Positions 1 to 8,767 of a stretch of DNA of 64,000 nucleotides are shown piece after piece; within the stretch, counting starts at the first letter, position 1, and each line of letters opens with the position of its first letter. The stretch comes from Amycolatopsis saalfeldensis (GTDB lineage Bacteria > Actinomycetota > Actinomycetes > Mycobacteriales > Pseudonocardiaceae), in NCBI RefSeq assembly GCF_900110575.1, contig NZ_FOEF01000007.1:124001-188000 (forward strand). Reading direction: 5' to 3'. The notes under the pieces were generated by a model. That model saw only the letters and a list, made by a program, of their open reading frames with translations. It did no database searches and was not told where the DNA came from. The position numbers and the translations under genes were made by a program.

Positions 1-198
1 GACCTGGGCCGCGACCTGATCCTGGCGTCGGCCTGGCGCCAGCTGCTGCGCGAGACCCCGCGCCTGCCCGCCGGGCACCTCCCGGACGGCTGGCCCGCCG
101 CGCGCTGCCACGAACTGTTCCGCACCCTGCACGAGAGCTACCGACCCGATGCCGACCGCCGTTTCGCCGGCATCCTCGCCGAACACCGGATGAGCTGA
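1..198 (+). CDS. PaaX-like transcriptional regulator, C-terminal end (partial)
   Basis: An open frame runs in from the left edge and stops with TGA at 196-198, so only the last 65 residues are visible. The stretch with LPAGHLPDGWPAARCHELF followed by RTLHESYRPD matches the usual end of PaaX-family repressors, in which an LP..LLP.DWPG..A..LF segment closes the C-terminal domain. PaaX proteins are winged-helix repressors of aromatic-acid catabolism that respond to aryl-CoA ligands. The next gene starts 11 nt downstream on the same strand, so the two are probably co-transcribed. The family call rests on one short motif. Confidence 0.55.
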   Translation, partial: DLGRDLILASAWRQLLRETPRLPAGHLPDGWPAARCHELFRTLHESYRPDADRRFAGILAEHRMS

Positions 199-209
199 GG
201 AGAATTCCG

Positions 210-1319
210 ATGCGCGTGGTGGACACCCACTTCCACTGGTTCCCCCGGTCCCACTTCGAAACCATGGCGGGCCGCGGCTCGTTCCCGCGCACCGAACGCG
301 TGGGCGAGGGCTACCGGTACCTGTACAACGAAGGCCGCGGCTTCATCCCCCTGCCGCCCGTCTGGTTCGATCTCGACGCGGGCCTCGCGGCGGCAGCCGA
401 CGCCACCGGCCCCGACACCGTGGTGGTCTGCACCACCGGCGTGCTGGCGGGCATGCTCGACCAGATGCCGGCGGACGAAGCGCTGGACGAGGCGTACGCG
501 TACAACGAGGAAATCGCCCGTGCGCAACGCCTCCACCCGGGCCGGTTCTTCGGCACGGCCGCGATCCCGTTGCAGGACACGGCTACCGCGGTGAAAGTGC
601 TCGACCACGCGGTGGGCTCGCTCGGCTTGCGCGGGGTGAACCTGCCTTCGATGATCGGCGCGGAAACCGTCGACGCGGAGCGGCTGGAGCCGTTCTACGC
701 GCGGGTCGCGGAGCTCGACGTCCCGCTCATCGTCCACCCGACGGACCTCGCCTTCAACGAGGTCCTCACCGGTTACGCCGACGGCATCCAGCGCTCGATC
801 GGCCGCCTCCTCGACTCCAGCGTCACCGTGCTGCGCCTCGTCTTCAGCGGCATCATGGAACGCCACCCCACGCTGCGCGTCGTCCAGACCCACGCCGGCG
901 GCCTGCTCCCCTACCAGGCCGGCCGCATCGACAAGAACGCCCGCATCGAAGGCCTCGCCCGGCCGCCTTCGCACTATCTCAAGCGCGTCTTCGTCGACAC
1001 CGTCGCGCCCCAGTCGCTGACCATCCGCACGGCCCTGGAGTACTACGGCCCCGACAACATCCTCTACGGCACCGACCACCCGTGCTGGAGCCCCCACGCG
1101 GCCGTTTCCGTCCTGGCCGAGTCGGGCCTGTCCGAGGAGGTGCGCACGAAGATCTACTCGACGAACGCGGAGTCGGCCTTCCGGCTCACCGGTCCAGCAG
1201 GGCACGCACCGTCGCGGCTTCGTGGGCGCCGATCCGGGACAGGTCCTCCCACGCCTTTTCCCACGCCGCCCGGGCGCCCGCCGGATCGCCCGCCGCGGCC
1301 AGGTGGCGGCCCAGGCTGA
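210..1319 (+). CDS. Amidohydrolase family 2 (ACMSD-like) protein with antisense-overlapping tail
   Basis: This 369-aa protein begins with VVDTHFHWFP, the HxH metal motif of the amidohydrolase_2 family, which includes aminocarboxymuconate-semialdehyde decarboxylase. Further metal or catalytic residues sit in LIVHPTD (about residue 175), VQTHAGG (about 230) and YGTDHPCW (about 290). The family predicts a cytosolic decarboxylase or hydrolase acting on an aromatic breakdown product, in keeping with a PaaX-like neighbour. The start is supported by GAGGAG about 7 nt upstream. The family domain ends near residue 325 at SAFRL. The last ~45 residues are Pro/Arg/Gly-rich and are read antisense through the 3' end of the convergent SARP gene, an overlap of 134 bp. 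The natural stop may have been lost. Confidence 0.8.
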   Translation: MRVVDTHFHWFPRSHFETMAGRGSFPRTERVGEGYRYLYNEGRGFIPLPPVWFDLDAGLAAAADATGPDTVVVCTTGVLAGMLDQMPADEALDEAYAYNEEIARAQRLHPGRFFGTAAIPLQDTATAVKVLDHAVGSLGLRGVNLPSMIGAETVDAERLEPFYARVAELDVPLIVHPTDLAFNEVLTGYADGIQRSIGRLLDSSVTVLRLVFSGIMERHPTLRVVQTHAGGLLPYQAGRIDKNARIEGLARPPSHYLKRVFVDTVAPQSLTIRTALEYYGPDNILYGTDHPCWSPHAAVSVLAESGLSEEVRTKIYSTNAESAFRLTGPAGHAPSRLRGRRSGTGPPTPFPTPPGRPPDRPPRPGGGPG

Positions 1320-4143
1320 GCCGGGACTTTCCGCGCCACCGGGGATCGCCGGAGCCGGCGAGGTAGGCCACTCCCCGGTCCAGGTGGGCGCGCCCGGCCG
1401 CCGGGTCGCCCATCGCCAGGTGGATGTCGCCCAGCAGCACCTCCGCACAGGCCAGGCCGTGGGCGTCCAGCGTCTGCCCGAGAGTTTCCTTGGCTTGCCG
1501 GGCATACGCGAGCGCTTCGGGAAGCTCGCCCGCTTCCAGCGCCACCCAGCCGAGGCAGCGGAGCGTGGCGCCTTCCCTTCGGTGGTCGCCCACGCTCCTG
1601 AGGGCTTCGCGGCTGGCCGTCAGCTGCTCGAGCGCCGCCGCGTGATTCCCCTCGTCCTGATGGACGATCCCGAGCTCGCGCCCGCTGGCCGCCTCCCACC
1701 GCACGTCGCCGAGGGCACGGTGCGCCGTGATGGCTTCGGTCAGGAACTCCTTCGCCTTCGCCCACTCGCCCCGGTAACGGTGCACCACGCCGTACTCCCG
1801 CAGGGTATAAGCCCGCCACCGCGGCGCGGCCAGGGAGTCCAGTCTGGACAGACAACCGGCGAACGACGCCGCCGCCTCGTCCCACCGCCCCAGCAACCGG
1901 TGCGACACCCCCACCGACAACAGCGTGACGACCTCCAGCAACGGGTCGCCCACGCTCGGCAGGATCGCCAGGCCGCTCCGGAAGGAGCGCTCCGCGGTCG
2001 CGAAGTCCCGCGTCTCCCTGGCCGCCAGCCCGAGCGCGAACAGGGCATAGGCGGTCCAATAAGGACTGTCCATTGCGGTCGCCGCGGCGTGGCTGAGCTC
2101 CGCCACCCGCTTGAGGTCGCTCCACTGGGCGCGCAGCTCCAGGAAGGCCGCCACGGTCGCCGAGAGCCGGCAGGTCGTCGCGTCCTCGCCGGCGGCCGCC
2201 GACAGTTCCACGGCGTGGATGATCGACGGGTACTCGTCGGCCAGCCAGGCCGGCGCGTTCCGCTCCACCTCGGCCACCAGCCGGGGCGCGTCCAGCATCA
2301 GCGGCGGCGGGGTGAACTGGTGCAGGCCGCCGAACTCCAGCCGGGCGTCCGCGCGTTTCCCCAGGTACAGGTAGGCGTCGGTGAGCCTCGACCAGGCCGC
2401 CGCGTGCTCCGCGGCCGCGAGCTTTTCCTTGGCGTAGAGCCGGATCAGGTCGTGGAAGTGGTACCTGGTCGGCGTGAACTCGCCGCGTCCGCACTCCAGG
2501 AGGTTGACGTCCACCAGGCCTTCCAGCAGGCGTTCCGTGGTGCGGAAGTCCTCCCCCAGCGCCGCGGACGCCGCCCAGGCCGCGAAACCGGTGTCCGGCA
2601 TGGCCGCCAGCAGCCGGAAAGCGCGCTGCTGGGCGGGTTCCAGCCCGGTGTAGCTGAGCAGGAAGCCGGCCCGGACCTCCCGGTCGCCGCCGACGAGCTC
2701 GTCCAGGCGATCGCGTTCGTCCGCCAGCCGCGCGGCCAGGCCGGCGACCGTCCGGTGCGGGCGGGACCGCAGCTTCGCGCCCACGATCCGCAGGGCCAGT
2801 GGCAGGCCGCCGCAGAGCCGGACGATCTCGCGGGCGGACTCGTCCCCGGCCGGGACCCGGGGGTCCAGCTCGGTCAGCAGCGCGAGGGCGTCCGCCTCGG
2901 CCAGGCCGTCGAGGTCGATCAGGCCACGCAGGTCCAGCCCGGTGAGGCGGCGGCGGCTGGTGATCAGCACACCGCACGCCGGGCTCCCCGGGACCAGCGG
3001 GCGCAGCTGCTCCTCGCCGGCCGCGTTGTCCAGGACCACCAGCACGCGGCGGGTCGCGGTGCGGTCCCGGAACAGCCCGATCCGTTCCTCCAGGGACACC
3101 GGGAGGTCCGCGCCGGCGACCCCGAGGTCGCGCAGGAACCGCGCCAGGACCTCCGCGGGGTCGCGCGGCCGCGGGCCGGCCCCGTGCAGGTCGACGAACA
3201 GCTGCCCGTCCGGGAACCGCGCGGCCAGCCGGTGGGCCGCCCGGACCGCGAGCGCGGTCTTCCCCAGCCCGGGCTTGCCGGTGATCGCGACCACGGCCGG
3301 GGCCCGGCCGGCGGGATCGAACAGGCCGGCGAGGGTGTCCAGGTGGTCGTGGCGGCCGATGTAGTGGTCGACGTCCGGCGGCAGCTGGCGGGGTCCGCTG
3401 AACGGCATGAGCGACGGGTCGTCGCGCAGGATCCGCACCTGGAGCCGGCGCACCGAGGGCGCCGGCTCGATGCCCAGTTCCTCGTCGAGGTGCCGGTGGA
3501 GCCGCTGGTAGGCGGCCAGCGCTTCGGGCGTGCGGCCCAGGCGGTGCAGGGCGAGCATCACCTTGGCCACCAGCTGCTGGCGCAGGGGGTGCTCGGCGGC
3601 CGCTTCGGCGAGCTCGTGGATGATCTCGGTCTCGCGGCCGAGCCCCAGGTACGCCTCGAACCGGTCCTCCAGCGCGCCCAGCCGCGCCTCTTCCAGCGGC
3701 GCGGCCACCCGGAGCCGGACGTCCTCGGTGGCCACCGAGCTCAGCGCCGGTCCCTCCCACAGCGCCAGCGCCGCCTCCAGCAGCTCGATCCGGCGTTCAC
3801 CGGTTTCGGCCCGGGCACGCGTGCACAGGTCGCGGAACCGGAACACGTCCACCCGCAGGGGGTCGACGTGCAGCGCATAGCCGGACCCTTCGCGCACGAG
3901 CGCGACGTCCTCGCTCCCGGCGAAGGTCGCGCGCAGGCGGCTGATCTGGGTGTGGATGACGGCCCGGGCGGTGTTCGGCGCCTCGCCTTCCGGCCAGGCC
4001 AGCTCGATCAGCCGGTCCGCCGGCACGTGCTTGTTGGCCTCCAGCAGCAGCACCGCGAGGACGAACCGCTGCTTGCGCACGCCGAGGGGGACGGGACGCC
4101 CGTCCAGGAACGCCCGCACCGGTCCGAGCACTGAGAAGTCCAT
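1186..4143 (-). CDS. AfsR/SARP-family transcriptional regulator (wHTH-BTAD-NB-ARC-TPR)
   Basis: A large pathway-type regulator of 985 aa. The N-terminus MDFSVLGPVRA opens the OmpR-like winged-helix DNA-binding domain (about 1-90). A bacterial transcriptional activator domain follows (about 95-240). The NB-ARC ATPase has Walker A in AITGKPGLGKTALAV and Walker B in RRVLVVLDNA. The C-terminal half is rich in TPR-like helices. The frame is open to 4224, but the ATG at 4143 was chosen because it is where SARP proteins normally begin; no strong ribosome-binding site precedes it. It is divergent from the lipoprotein gene at 4246 and convergent with the amidohydrolase. SARP proteins activate secondary-metabolite genes, and the target here is unknown. 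Confidence 0.88.
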   Translation of the reverse strand: MDFSVLGPVRAFLDGRPVPLGVRKQRFVLAVLLLEANKHVPADRLIELAWPEGEAPNTARAVIHTQISRLRATFAGSEDVALVREGSGYALHVDPLRVDVFRFRDLCTRARAETGERRIELLEAALALWEGPALSSVATEDVRLRVAAPLEEARLGALEDRFEAYLGLGRETEIIHELAEAAAEHPLRQQLVAKVMLALHRLGRTPEALAAYQRLHRHLDEELGIEPAPSVRRLQVRILRDDPSLMPFSGPRQLPPDVDHYIGRHDHLDTLAGLFDPAGRAPAVVAITGKPGLGKTALAVRAAHRLAARFPDGQLFVDLHGAGPRPRDPAEVLARFLRDLGVAGADLPVSLEERIGLFRDRTATRRVLVVLDNAAGEEQLRPLVPGSPACGVLITSRRRLTGLDLRGLIDLDGLAEADALALLTELDPRVPAGDESAREIVRLCGGLPLALRIVGAKLRSRPHRTVAGLAARLADERDRLDELVGGDREVRAGFLLSYTGLEPAQQRAFRLLAAMPDTGFAAWAASAALGEDFRTTERLLEGLVDVNLLECGRGEFTPTRYHFHDLIRLYAKEKLAAAEHAAAWSRLTDAYLYLGKRADARLEFGGLHQFTPPPLMLDAPRLVAEVERNAPAWLADEYPSIIHAVELSAAAGEDATTCRLSATVAAFLELRAQWSDLKRVAELSHAAATAMDSPYWTAYALFALGLAARETRDFATAERSFRSGLAILPSVGDPLLEVVTLLSVGVSHRLLGRWDEAAASFAGCLSRLDSLAAPRWRAYTLREYGVVHRYRGEWAKAKEFLTEAITAHRALGDVRWEAASGRELGIVHQDEGNHAAALEQLTASREALRSVGDHRREGATLRCLGWVALEAGELPEALAYARQAKETLGQTLDAHGLACAEVLLGDIHLAMGDPAAGRAHLDRGVAYLAGSGDPRWRGKSRLSLGRHLAAAGDPAGARAAWEKAWEDLSRIGAHEAATVRALLDR

Positions 4144-4245
4144 AACCGAGCCGTACTTTACGCGAGTGTTAGAAAGCTGTTTGAGCCCTTTGCCTAGTGT
4201 CGTGCCGATCGCCCGGAGCAGCACTTTTGGGGAGAGAACACACAG

Positions 4246-5580
4246 ATGCGGCGAGTACTGGCCACCATGGCCTGCCTGACAGCGGTGCTCACGGCCGGGG
4301 GCTGCGGCAGCGGACCGGCCCCGCAGTCAGCCCAGTCACCCCGATCCGGTGTGGCCGCCCCGTCCGGGGAACCCGCCGCCCCGGCGGCCACGACAGCCGA
4401 CCCGCCCACCGCGTTCGACGCCGCCGCGGGTGTCGCCCTGCCCAGGACGGCCTTCAGCACCAACGTCGGGGGCAGCGTCACCGCGAGCTTTGTCACCCTG
4501 CGTGACCGCACGGCCTACATCGTCGCGCCGACCGGGCTGACCGCCGTGGACGTCCTCACCGGCAAGCAGCAGTGGGCCACGCCGATCGAGGGTGCGCCCG
4601 GCGACCCGGACAACCAGAGCGGCCCGTTCGTCAACACCACCGGGCCGCGGCCGCCGGTGGTCACCGACAAGCTCGCTGTCGCGGCGCTCCCGGTCGCGAT
4701 CCCCGAACAGGGGACGACGCCGGGCTACATCGCGCTCACCGTGCTGGCCGCCGACGCCGCCACCGGCAAGAAGGCTTGGCAAACCGACGTCAAGGTGTCC
4801 ACCGACGAGTACGCCGACGCCAGCAACGCGGTCACCAAGGTCGTCGGTGTCACCGACAAAGCCGTCATCGCCGGCTACGACAAGGACCAGGACCACATCA
4901 CGGTCGGCCTGGATCCGGTGACCGGCAAGACATTGTGGACTCGCGCGAAGTACACCGGCGGCAGCGTCCACGGCGACATCCTGGCGGGCGTCGATTACGA
5001 CAACGGGCTCGAGAGCAGCTCGTCGAGCCAGATCACCGCGCTCGACGCCGGGACCGGGCAGCAGAAATGGGTCGCCGCCAAGGGTTCCTACTCACTCGAT
5101 GTCGTTTCGGCCGATCCCGCGCTGGTGGTGGTCGACCAGAAGGCCGAGGTCGAGCAGAACGTCCACGGCGGCACCTTCCTGGTGTTCCTCGACCCCGCCA
5201 CCGGCGCCGAGAAGGCCAGGCTCGTCGGCGACTACGGCTCCGCGGTCTCCAGCTACGGTGACTGCTTCTACGACCAGCAGTCCGTGCTGGCCTGCTCCTC
5301 GTCCGGCGTGCTGACCGGCTACGACGCCGCCACCGCGCGGAAACTCTGGAGCCTGCCCGACCAGGCCGCCAACCGGGTCGCGCCCGGCGTTCTCGTCGCC
5401 TGGCACGGCGTCCTGTACGGCACCACCCAGGGCGGGCAGCCGATCGCGCTCGACGCCAAGACCGGGAAGGACCTGTCCACCGGGGTCGGCGTGGAGCCGT
5501 ACTGGGTGAGCAAGTACGCGGCCATCGGCGTCTCCGAGGACGACAACCGGACCCCGATAGCCTATCCGGTCAAGAAGTAG
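4246..5580 (+). CDS. PQQ-repeat beta-propeller lipoprotein
   Basis: The 444-aa product starts with a lipoprotein signal peptide ending in the lipobox LTAGGC (Cys at about 22), followed by a Pro/Ala/Ser-rich linker. The rest consists of repeated blades of the type VDVLTGKQQWATP, ALDAGTGQQKW and YDAATARKLWSLP, typical of PQQ-binding-like (BamB-type) propellers. It should be anchored outside the membrane and may bind a ligand or act as a scaffold; a catalytic quinoprotein role cannot be claimed. GGGGAGAG lies about 16-23 nt upstream of the ATG, rather far for a ribosome-binding site. Another lipoprotein gene follows after 33 nt, so the two form a likely operon. It is divergent from the SARP gene across about 100 bp. 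Confidence 0.82.
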   Translation: MRRVLATMACLTAVLTAGGCGSGPAPQSAQSPRSGVAAPSGEPAAPAATTADPPTAFDAAAGVALPRTAFSTNVGGSVTASFVTLRDRTAYIVAPTGLTAVDVLTGKQQWATPIEGAPGDPDNQSGPFVNTTGPRPPVVTDKLAVAALPVAIPEQGTTPGYIALTVLAADAATGKKAWQTDVKVSTDEYADASNAVTKVVGVTDKAVIAGYDKDQDHITVGLDPVTGKTLWTRAKYTGGSVHGDILAGVDYDNGLESSSSSQITALDAGTGQQKWVAAKGSYSLDVVSADPALVVVDQKAEVEQNVHGGTFLVFLDPATGAEKARLVGDYGSAVSSYGDCFYDQQSVLACSSSGVLTGYDAATARKLWSLPDQAANRVAPGVLVAWHGVLYGTTQGGQPIALDAKTGKDLSTGVGVEPYWVSKYAAIGVSEDDNRTPIAYPVKK

Positions 5581-5613
5581 CGCTTTCGTGCCGAAGATTC
5601 GAGGGAAAATTCC

Positions 5614-6147
5614 ATGCGACGTGTGATGGTGACGGCTGTGGTCCTGGCCTGCGTGCTGGGACTCTCCGCCTGCGGCGGCGATCCGCCGGGCTCCGCTCGC
5701 CCGGCGACCGGTGGCAGCACGGCACCCGCGGGTGGGTCCGGCAGGACCGGCACGCCGTTCGCGGGCACCGACCCGTGCGCCCTGTTCAAGCCGGCCGACC
5801 TGCAGGAACTCGACCAGGACCCCGAGGCCACGCCGGAGCGCCGTACGGACCTGTACCCGGTGTGCGCGGGCAGCGACTACAGCATCGCGGTCATCGACGA
5901 CAACCCAGAAGGCCGCGTGATGGACTTCGAGGGCTCCCTGGCCAAACCGGTGCCCGACATCGCCGGGCACCACGCGGTGACCACCATCATGCACGTCGGC
6001 AGCTCGACGAACTGCTCGGTGTCGATGGAGGTGACCGCCGACGAGTACGTGCGAGTCGGGATCACCACGCACGACAACGACTCCGCCAGGATGTGCGCCC
6101 TCGCCGTGCGCGCGGCCACGGTCGTCGCGAGCCGCATACCGGCCTGA
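5614..6147 (+). CDS. DUF3558-like lipoprotein
   Basis: This 177-aa protein has a signal peptide with lipobox LSAC (Cys at 20), a Gly/Ser/Thr-rich linker, and then the DPCALFKPADLQEL segment typical of DUF3558 proteins. Two later Cys residues (YPVCAG and TNCSVS) fit the disulfide pattern of that family. DUF3558 lipoproteins are common in Pseudonocardiaceae and mycobacteria; they are surface proteins of unknown role. It lies 33 nt after the propeller lipoprotein and is probably expressed with it. The next 700 bp downstream hold only transposase remnants. Confidence 0.78.
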   Translation: MRRVMVTAVVLACVLGLSACGGDPPGSARPATGGSTAPAGGSGRTGTPFAGTDPCALFKPADLQELDQDPEATPERRTDLYPVCAGSDYSIAVIDDNPEGRVMDFEGSLAKPVPDIAGHHAVTTIMHVGSSTNCSVSMEVTADEYVRVGITTHDNDSARMCALAVRAATVVASRIPA

Positions 6148-6159
6148 AACGCAGCGGCG

Positions 6160-6560
6160 GCCGTCCGTGTCCAACGTCACCGGGCGGGGTGGCCGCGGGC
6201 GCATATCGCGTCCGCGATGGGGATCTCCCGCAAGTGTGTGAAGACCTGGCTGGACCGGTATGCCGCGGAGGGCGAGCCCGGACTGCGAGATCGATCCTCG
6301 CGCCCGCATTCCTCACCTCGACGGACCGCGGTGAGCTCGAACGCCGGATTGTGCACCCGCGCCAGCAAGACCACAGCGGTGCGCTATGAGCGGGACCGGC
6401 CAGGCGAGCTGGTCCGCATGGATGTCAAGAAGATCGGCCGGATTCCCGATGGCGGTGGCTGGCGCGCTCACGGCCGGGCCCGGCGCGAAGCCACTCGCGA
6501 CCGCAGCGTCAGGGCCGGGTTCGACTACGTCCATTCCCTGGTCGACGACCGCTGGTCCCT
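6160..6560 (+). pseudogene. IS481-type transposase remnant
   Basis: One frame carries an N-terminal HTH segment (ASAMGISRKCVKTWLDRY then LRDRSSRPH). It then jumps directly to ASKTTAVRYERDRPGELV, VRMDVKKIGRIPDGGGWR and AGFDYVHSLVDDR. These blocks occur in this order in IS481/integrase-core transposases, but about 60 residues that should lie between the HTH and the SKTTAVRYE block are missing. The catalytic core ends just after its first Asp region. No terminal inverted repeats could be recognised. It is a dead, internally deleted copy. Confidence 0.75.
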
Positions 6561-6721
6561 GCGCGAGGTCTGCCCCCGCCACCGCATCCGCCAGCGCACT
6601 CGGCGGCCACCCACCCACCCACCCACCGACTGCCACCAACCTGATGGCCAAATACGTCCAGGGCTGTGTCTGGTAGTCGTGTGTGGTGGTCGGCCGAATG
6701 GCGTGACCTGCCTGAACGGGG

Positions 6722-6829
6722 ATGCGCAGACGACGTCGAAGCTCACGCCTGGCCACCCGCTACGCCAGCCAGGCTGCCTACCACCAAACCGACCGCACCG
6801 TCACCGCGATCATCCTCCTGCTCCGATGA
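6722..6829 (+). pseudogene. 3' end of a second transposase (IS5-like)
   Basis: A short frame ending in TGA at 6827-6829 reads RRRRSSRLATRYASQAAYHQ followed by TDRTVTAIILLLR. The layout (basic run, RLATRY, then a hydrophobic last helix) resembles the C-terminus of IS5-type DDE transposases. It differs from the IS481 remnant just upstream, so two unrelated elements decayed here. A CCAC microsatellite-like run lies at about 6608-6628 between them. The family assignment is tentative. Confidence 0.4.
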
Positions 6830-6844
6830 CTTACCGGACAGCGC

Positions 6845-8023
6845 CTAGCCGTCCGGTCGCGGCGTGCGGGCTCCGGCGGTGGCCAGCCCGGCCGCCAGCA
6901 GCAGCGCGGCCAGGCCGAGGAATCCCGCGCTGAGCGTCGCTCCCACGGCGATCGCGCCGACCAGCAGGGGGCCGCCGGAATCGCCCAGCTCACGGCCGAC
7001 CTCCGCCGCCCCCATGGTCTGGCCCAGCCGTTCCGGCGGGGTGCCGGCCGCGAGGTGGGCGAAACCGAGCGGGGTCACCAGTCCCACCCCGGCTCCTCCC
7101 ACCACGGCCGCGGCCAGCAGCCCGGCCGCGCCGGGGACCAGCGCGGCCAGTGCCATCCCGGCGGCGGCCAGGACCAGCCCACCGGCCATGCCGGGACCGT
7201 CGGCGAGACGCCCGGCATCGCGGGCCCGCCCGGCCCACGGTTGCGCCAGCGCGGAACAGACGGCCAGCAGCGACACGGCCGCGCCGGTGGCCAGCGGACC
7301 GAGCCCGGCCGCCGCGCCCAGCACGGGCAGGAAGCCGACGCCGACCGCCAGCGCCGCGGTCGCCCCGGCCAGGGCGGCGGTGGGGCGCAGGAAACCGGGG
7401 CGGCTCAGGCGGCGGGCCAGATCGAGCACGGTCTGACGGGCGCGCGGCAGCGGCGGTGCCGCGGGCACGACCAGCAGCACCCACCCGGCGACGGCCAGCG
7501 CCAGCACCGCGAGCACGCCGAACAACAGCGAGAACCCGCCGAGGGTGATCAGGACGCCACCCAGCAGCGGGCCGAGGGTATAGCCGACGCTCTTCCACGC
7601 CCCGTAGCCGCCGAACGCCCGGCCCTGCCCTTTCGCCGGCGAGAACCGGGCCACGAGTGCCCCGGCCGCCGGGGAGAAGGCCGCCGCGGCGGCGCCTTGG
7701 GCGAACCGGGCCACCCCGACCGTCGCCGGGTCGCCGGCGACGACGAAGGCCGCCGAGGCGAGCGCGAACGCCAGCAGCCCGCCGAGCAGGACGGGGCGGG
7801 GGCCGACGCGGTCGGCCAGCGATCCGAAGACCGGCTTGAGGATCACTTCGGCGCCGTCGTAGACGGCCAGCAGCAGTCCCAGAGTGAGCAGGGAGGCGTG
7901 GTCGCCGCGGGTATAGGCGCCCAGGCTAGCGGCGATGCTGTGCGCGCCGAACGCCGTCACGAACCCGGCCGCGTACAACGGCCGCAGCGGCGAGGCCCGG
8001 AATCGGTGCGTGCCGATGTTCAC
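6845..8023 (-). CDS. MFS transporter (ChrB-associated)
   Basis: The 392-aa protein has about 12 hydrophobic segments and the MFS loop motif in FGSLADRVGPRP between segments 2 and 3, so it is a drug/proton antiporter-like permease. The frame is open further upstream, but that would overlap the ChrB-like gene. GTG at 8023, preceded by GAGGA at the right distance, is the best start. It lies 31 nt downstream of the ChrB-like gene on the same strand, which suggests an operon in which the ChrB-like protein controls or assists the exporter. The substrate is not predictable from sequence. Decayed transposases lie immediately beyond its 3' end. Confidence 0.82.
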   Translation of the reverse strand: MNIGTHRFRASPLRPLYAAGFVTAFGAHSIAASLGAYTRGDHASLLTLGLLLAVYDGAEVILKPVFGSLADRVGPRPVLLGGLLAFALASAAFVVAGDPATVGVARFAQGAAAAAFSPAAGALVARFSPAKGQGRAFGGYGAWKSVGYTLGPLLGGVLITLGGFSLLFGVLAVLALAVAGWVLLVVPAAPPLPRARQTVLDLARRLSRPGFLRPTAALAGATAALAVGVGFLPVLGAAAGLGPLATGAAVSLLAVCSALAQPWAGRARDAGRLADGPGMAGGLVLAAAGMALAALVPGAAGLLAAAVVGGAGVGLVTPLGFAHLAAGTPPERLGQTMGAAEVGRELGDSGGPLLVGAIAVGATLSAGFLGLAALLLAAGLATAGARTPRPDG

Positions 8024-8054
8024 TCGTTGTCCTCGGGTCGACGACCGGGCAGGG

Positions 8055-8612
8055 TCACATTTGGTGCAGGGCTTGAAAAACCTGCTCGGTGTAGTCGGCG
8101 AGCCGATCGGTGCAGTGCTTGAGCCGCTGCTCGGCCTCGGCCGCCGACGGCGCGCCGAAAACGTCCCGCGCCTTGAGATCACGATGCCAGCGCCGCAGCC
8201 GTTCCAGACTCTGCTCCTCCTCTTCGAGTTCGGCCATGGTGAACTTGCGGTTGCGGATCTCCTTCGCGATCTCGGCGTCGAACTTGCCGCAGTCGGCCAG
8301 GAACTCCGTCCATTCCTCTTCCCGGTCCGCCGTGAACAACCCCTCCAGCCGCGCGCCGTCGGACTCGGCGCGCCCGGCCGCGTCCATCACGATCACCTCG
8401 CCGGCACCGCGCTGCGCCAGCTCGATCGCCCGCGCGATCCCGGCGGCGAATCCGGGCACGTCGGGCACCGCCCAGGTGCCCTGCCCCAGCGACAGCGCCC
8501 CGATCCGGCGCAGCTCCCGCCACACCGCCACCCGATGCCGCGACGGCTCGGCCGGCACCCGCACCACCAGCACCAGCCATCGCGCCGTCTTGTCGCTAGT
8601 CACACCCGGCAA
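8055..8612 (-). CDS. ChrB N-terminal-domain protein
   Basis: The 182-185-aa protein contains WLVLVVRVPAEPSRHRVAVW and LRRIGALSLGQGTWAVPDVP, the signature of the N-terminal domain of ChrB, a chromate-sensing regulatory protein. The C-terminal ChrB rhodanese-like half is absent, as in many short actinobacterial homologues. Start choice is open: TTG at 8612 or GTG at 8603 (VTSDKTARW). A 16-bp palindrome (8613-8628) abuts the TTG and favours GTG with a very short leader. It precedes an MFS gene rather than the chromate transporter ChrA, so chromate itself need not be the signal. Confidence 0.75.
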   Translation of the reverse strand: MPGVTSDKTARWLVLVVRVPAEPSRHRVAVWRELRRIGALSLGQGTWAVPDVPGFAAGIARAIELAQRGAGEVIVMDAAGRAESDGARLEGLFTADREEEWTEFLADCGKFDAEIAKEIRNRKFTMAELEEEEQSLERLRRWHRDLKARDVFGAPSAAEAEQRLKHCTDRLADYTEQVFQALHQM

Positions 8613-8628
8613 TGTAGCATCAGTTACA
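8613..8628. promoter_or_regulatory. Operator-like palindrome before the ChrB-MFS operon
   Basis: TGTAGCATCAGTTACA has 6-bp arms (TGTAGC/GTTACA, one mismatch) around a 4-bp centre, in a locally AT-richer spot. It sits 0-10 bp upstream of the possible starts of the ChrB-like gene, a place where a bound regulator would block transcription. Autoregulation by the ChrB-like protein is an inference. Confidence 0.4.
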
Positions 8629-8767
8629 AAGGGCGGAGTGCCCAGCGTGCCATCTCGGGGGCGAACGGGTGCGCCGTCGTCGCGTCCGACGCTTCACCCG
8701 GCGCGGCCGCGACCCGCCGCCGCGATCGTCCACATCGGACGCCGGCGGCAGCGGGCCGCGCCTGGGG

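Noticed and set aside
1222..4134. A 970-aa open frame on the plus strand opposite the SARP gene
   Set aside because: It is a low-complexity Arg/Gly/Pro-rich shadow caused by high GC; the minus-strand frame has clear SARP, BTAD and NB-ARC motifs.
6608..6628. CCAC-type short repeats as a possible CRISPR or regulatory array
   Set aside because: It is a short simple-sequence run inside decayed transposase DNA, without spacers.
6845..8182. Longer MFS start at 8182
   Set aside because: The extra 53 residues are Arg/Ser/Pro-rich and overlap the ChrB-like gene; GTG 8023 has a proper ribosome-binding site.
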